Assembly: GCA_030432455.1 (NCBI GenBank)
Contig: JAUIHC010000198.1
Span: forward strand, 1-5,946
Length of the DNA: 5,946 nucleotides
Direction: 5' to 3'
Origin: Phycisphaerae bacterium
Lineage (GTDB): Bacteria > Planctomycetota > Phycisphaerae > Phycisphaerales > SM1A02
Shown in pieces: positions 4,727 through 5,946 of the stretch. The position numbers were made by a program, and so were the translations under genes. Under the pieces are notes generated by a model, which saw nothing but the letters and a program-made list of their open reading frames with translations, was not told the DNA's origin and ran no database searches. Position 1 is the stretch's first letter. The number at the start of each line of letters is the position of its first letter.

Positions 4727-5946
4727 CTATCCGCTCCGGTCGCGACCGCCGCCGTGGTCGCGTTCCCAGGCGTCGAGCACATCCAGCAGGGCCGGTCCGT
4801 GATCGGCGATCTTCCGCCGTCCGAGTCCCCGGATCGAGGCCATCGCCTCGAGCGACGACGGCCGCACCCGCGAGAGGTCGCGGAGCACCGCATCGGTCGC
4901 GATGACGTACGCGGGTTTCGCCTTGGATTCCGCGAGTTCGCGGCGTCGGGCCCGCAGCGCCTCGAAGAGATCGCGATCGACTCCCGCGAAGTCGTCGGCG
5001 TCGCGGCCCCGAGCGGGCGTTCGCGACCGTCCGGTCGGCGGCACCGGCTTCACGAGCTGAACCTCGTGCTCGCCCCGCAGCACCGCGACGGCGTCGCCGC
5101 CGAGCATCACCACCGGCCGGTCGCCCGGCGATCGGGCCAGGACATCCTGTCCGATCAGCTGGCCGATCAGGTCCACGACCTGATTCTTCGCCAGGTCGGC
5201 GAGCAGTCCGTGCACCGAGAGTTCATCGTGACGCAGTTCGAGGACCCGCTGGCTTCGACTGCCGGTGAGGATCTCCGCGATGTGACCCGCCCCGAACCGC
5301 TGATCGAGATTCGCGAGGCGGGCGACGCACGAGACGATCTTTCTCGCGACGGTTCCCGCGTCGTCGAGCAGGTCGATCTCGCCCAGGCAGGCGTCGCACG
5401 CACCGCAGCCTCCGGGCCGCTCGTCGACCCCGCTCCACTCATGTCCGAAGTACTCGACCAGCGCGCGGTGGCGGCATCCGATCCCGCGACACCATGCGAC
5501 GGTCTCGCGAAGCAGTTCCAGTTGGGCCTGCGTGTTCGCGGCGACCGCGTCCTCGTCGGCGCCCTGCATGATCGCCTCGCCTGCGCTGCGTTCGACGAGT
5601 CCCTGCCAGCGGACCGCATCGGAGGGGGCGTGGAGCAGCACGCACTCGGCCGCGAGCCCGTCGCGACCCGCTCGTCCGGCCTCCTGCTGATAGTGCTCCA
5701 TCGACTTGGGCATCGTCGCGTGAATGACGCACCGCACGTCGCTGCGGTCGATCCCCATGCCGAACGCGACCGTCGCGACCACCACCGGGAGTCGGTCGGC
5801 CTGGAACGCCTCGTGGACACCGCTTCGATCCTCGGCACTCATGCCCGCGTGGTAGTGCGCGGCCTCGATGCCCTTGCGGCGCAGCGCCGCGGCGATCCGC
5901 TCGGTCTCGGCCCGCGTCTGCGCGTAGATGATCGACGCGTCGCCAC
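4727..5946 (-). CDS. recQ: RecQ-family ATP-dependent 3'-5' DNA helicase, C-terminal 405 residues
   Basis: RecQ unwinds recombination and replication intermediates in the cytoplasm. The open frame continues past the right edge, so the N-terminal motor lobe with the Walker A and DEAH motifs is missing. Numbering from the first full codon in the window: motif IV ASIIYAQTR (3-11), AHYHAGM (29-35), motif V VATVAFGMGID (56-66) and motif VI YQQEAGRAGRDG (85-96) with its arginine fingers. Next comes the RecQ-C-terminal zinc site, Cys157 in CRHRALVEYFG, then Cys180, Cys183 and Cys186 in GCGACDAC; the spacing between the first two is about 23 residues, compared with 17 in E. coli RecQ as I recall it. 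A winged-helix segment (about 200-290) and an HRDC domain (about 321-393, containing IRGLGRRKIADHGPALLDVL) complete it. Domain order is that of full-length RecQ, not a short form. It converges on scpA with a 33-bp gap between the stop codons. Confidence 0.95.
   Translation of the reverse strand, partial: GDASIIYAQTRAETERIAAALRRKGIEAAHYHAGMSAEDRSGVHEAFQADRLPVVVATVAFGMGIDRSDVRCVIHATMPKSMEHYQQEAGRAGRDGLAAECVLLHAPSDAVRWQGLVERSAGEAIMQGADEDAVAANTQAQLELLRETVAWCRGIGCRHRALVEYFGHEWSGVDERPGGCGACDACLGEIDLLDDAGTVARKIVSCVARLANLDQRFGAGHIAEILTGSRSQRVLELRHDELSVHGLLADLAKNQVVDLIGQLIGQDVLARSPGDRPVVMLGGDAVAVLRGEHEVQLVKPVPPTGRSRTPARGRDADDFAGVDRDLFEALRARRRELAESKAKPAYVIATDAVLRDLSRVRPSSLEAMASIRGLGRRKIADHGPALLDVLDAWERDHGGGRDRSG

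Noticed and set aside
1..5946. Mobile element, CRISPR array, toxin-antitoxin pair or defence system
   Set aside because: No transposase, integrase, direct-repeat array, paired small genes or nuclease cassette was found. recQ has the full housekeeping C-terminal domain order rather than that of a defence-associated helicase.

Overview
This is a compact, high-GC bacterial window with a visible Gram-negative character: an exported thioredoxin-fold protein with a signal peptide, and an arabinose-5-phosphate isomerase of the Kdo/lipopolysaccharide pathway. The family mix and the style of the genes (periplasmic redoxin fused to a LolA-like N-terminal domain, a very small FNRSAR-type protein, ScpA with an acidic tail) remind me of Planctomycetota, perhaps Phycisphaerae. 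That placement is inference from memory, not a search result.

Layout, left to right. (1) The last 41 codons of a thioredoxin/TlpA-like gene (+), closed by a strong 16-bp terminator hairpin. (2) A complete 442-residue exported TlpA-like protein (+) with its own promoter-like hexamer, a Shine-Dalgarno site and a WCGPC active site. (3) A 165-residue stand-alone response-regulator receiver protein (+), 22 bp downstream. (4) A perfect 23-bp hairpin that probably terminates transcription from both sides. (5) A convergent gene for a 66-residue uncharacterised protein (-). (6) A roughly 300-bp non-coding stretch with an inverted repeat, a T7 tract and a hairpin. (7) A complete KdsD/KpsF-type arabinose-5-phosphate isomerase (-). 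(8) scpA (+), divergent from it across a 62-bp shared promoter region. (9) The C-terminal 405 residues of a RecQ DNA helicase (-), convergent with scpA and running off the right edge.

The genes do not form one pathway. They cover envelope/periplasmic redox chemistry, signalling, Kdo synthesis, chromosome condensation and DNA repair, so this looks like ordinary chromosomal core territory. I see no mobile element, CRISPR array, rRNA or tRNA, and no convincing new multigene system.

The most interesting sequence-level pattern is in the gene starts. Three genes (receiver protein, KdsD, scpA) have no Shine-Dalgarno sequence but carry a TANNNT hexamer ending exactly 6, 6 and 7 nt before the ATG, as expected for leaderless mRNAs. 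The two genes that do have a GGAG site (the exported redoxin and the 66-residue protein) lack this arrangement. Long open frames antisense to these genes are composition artefacts and were left out.
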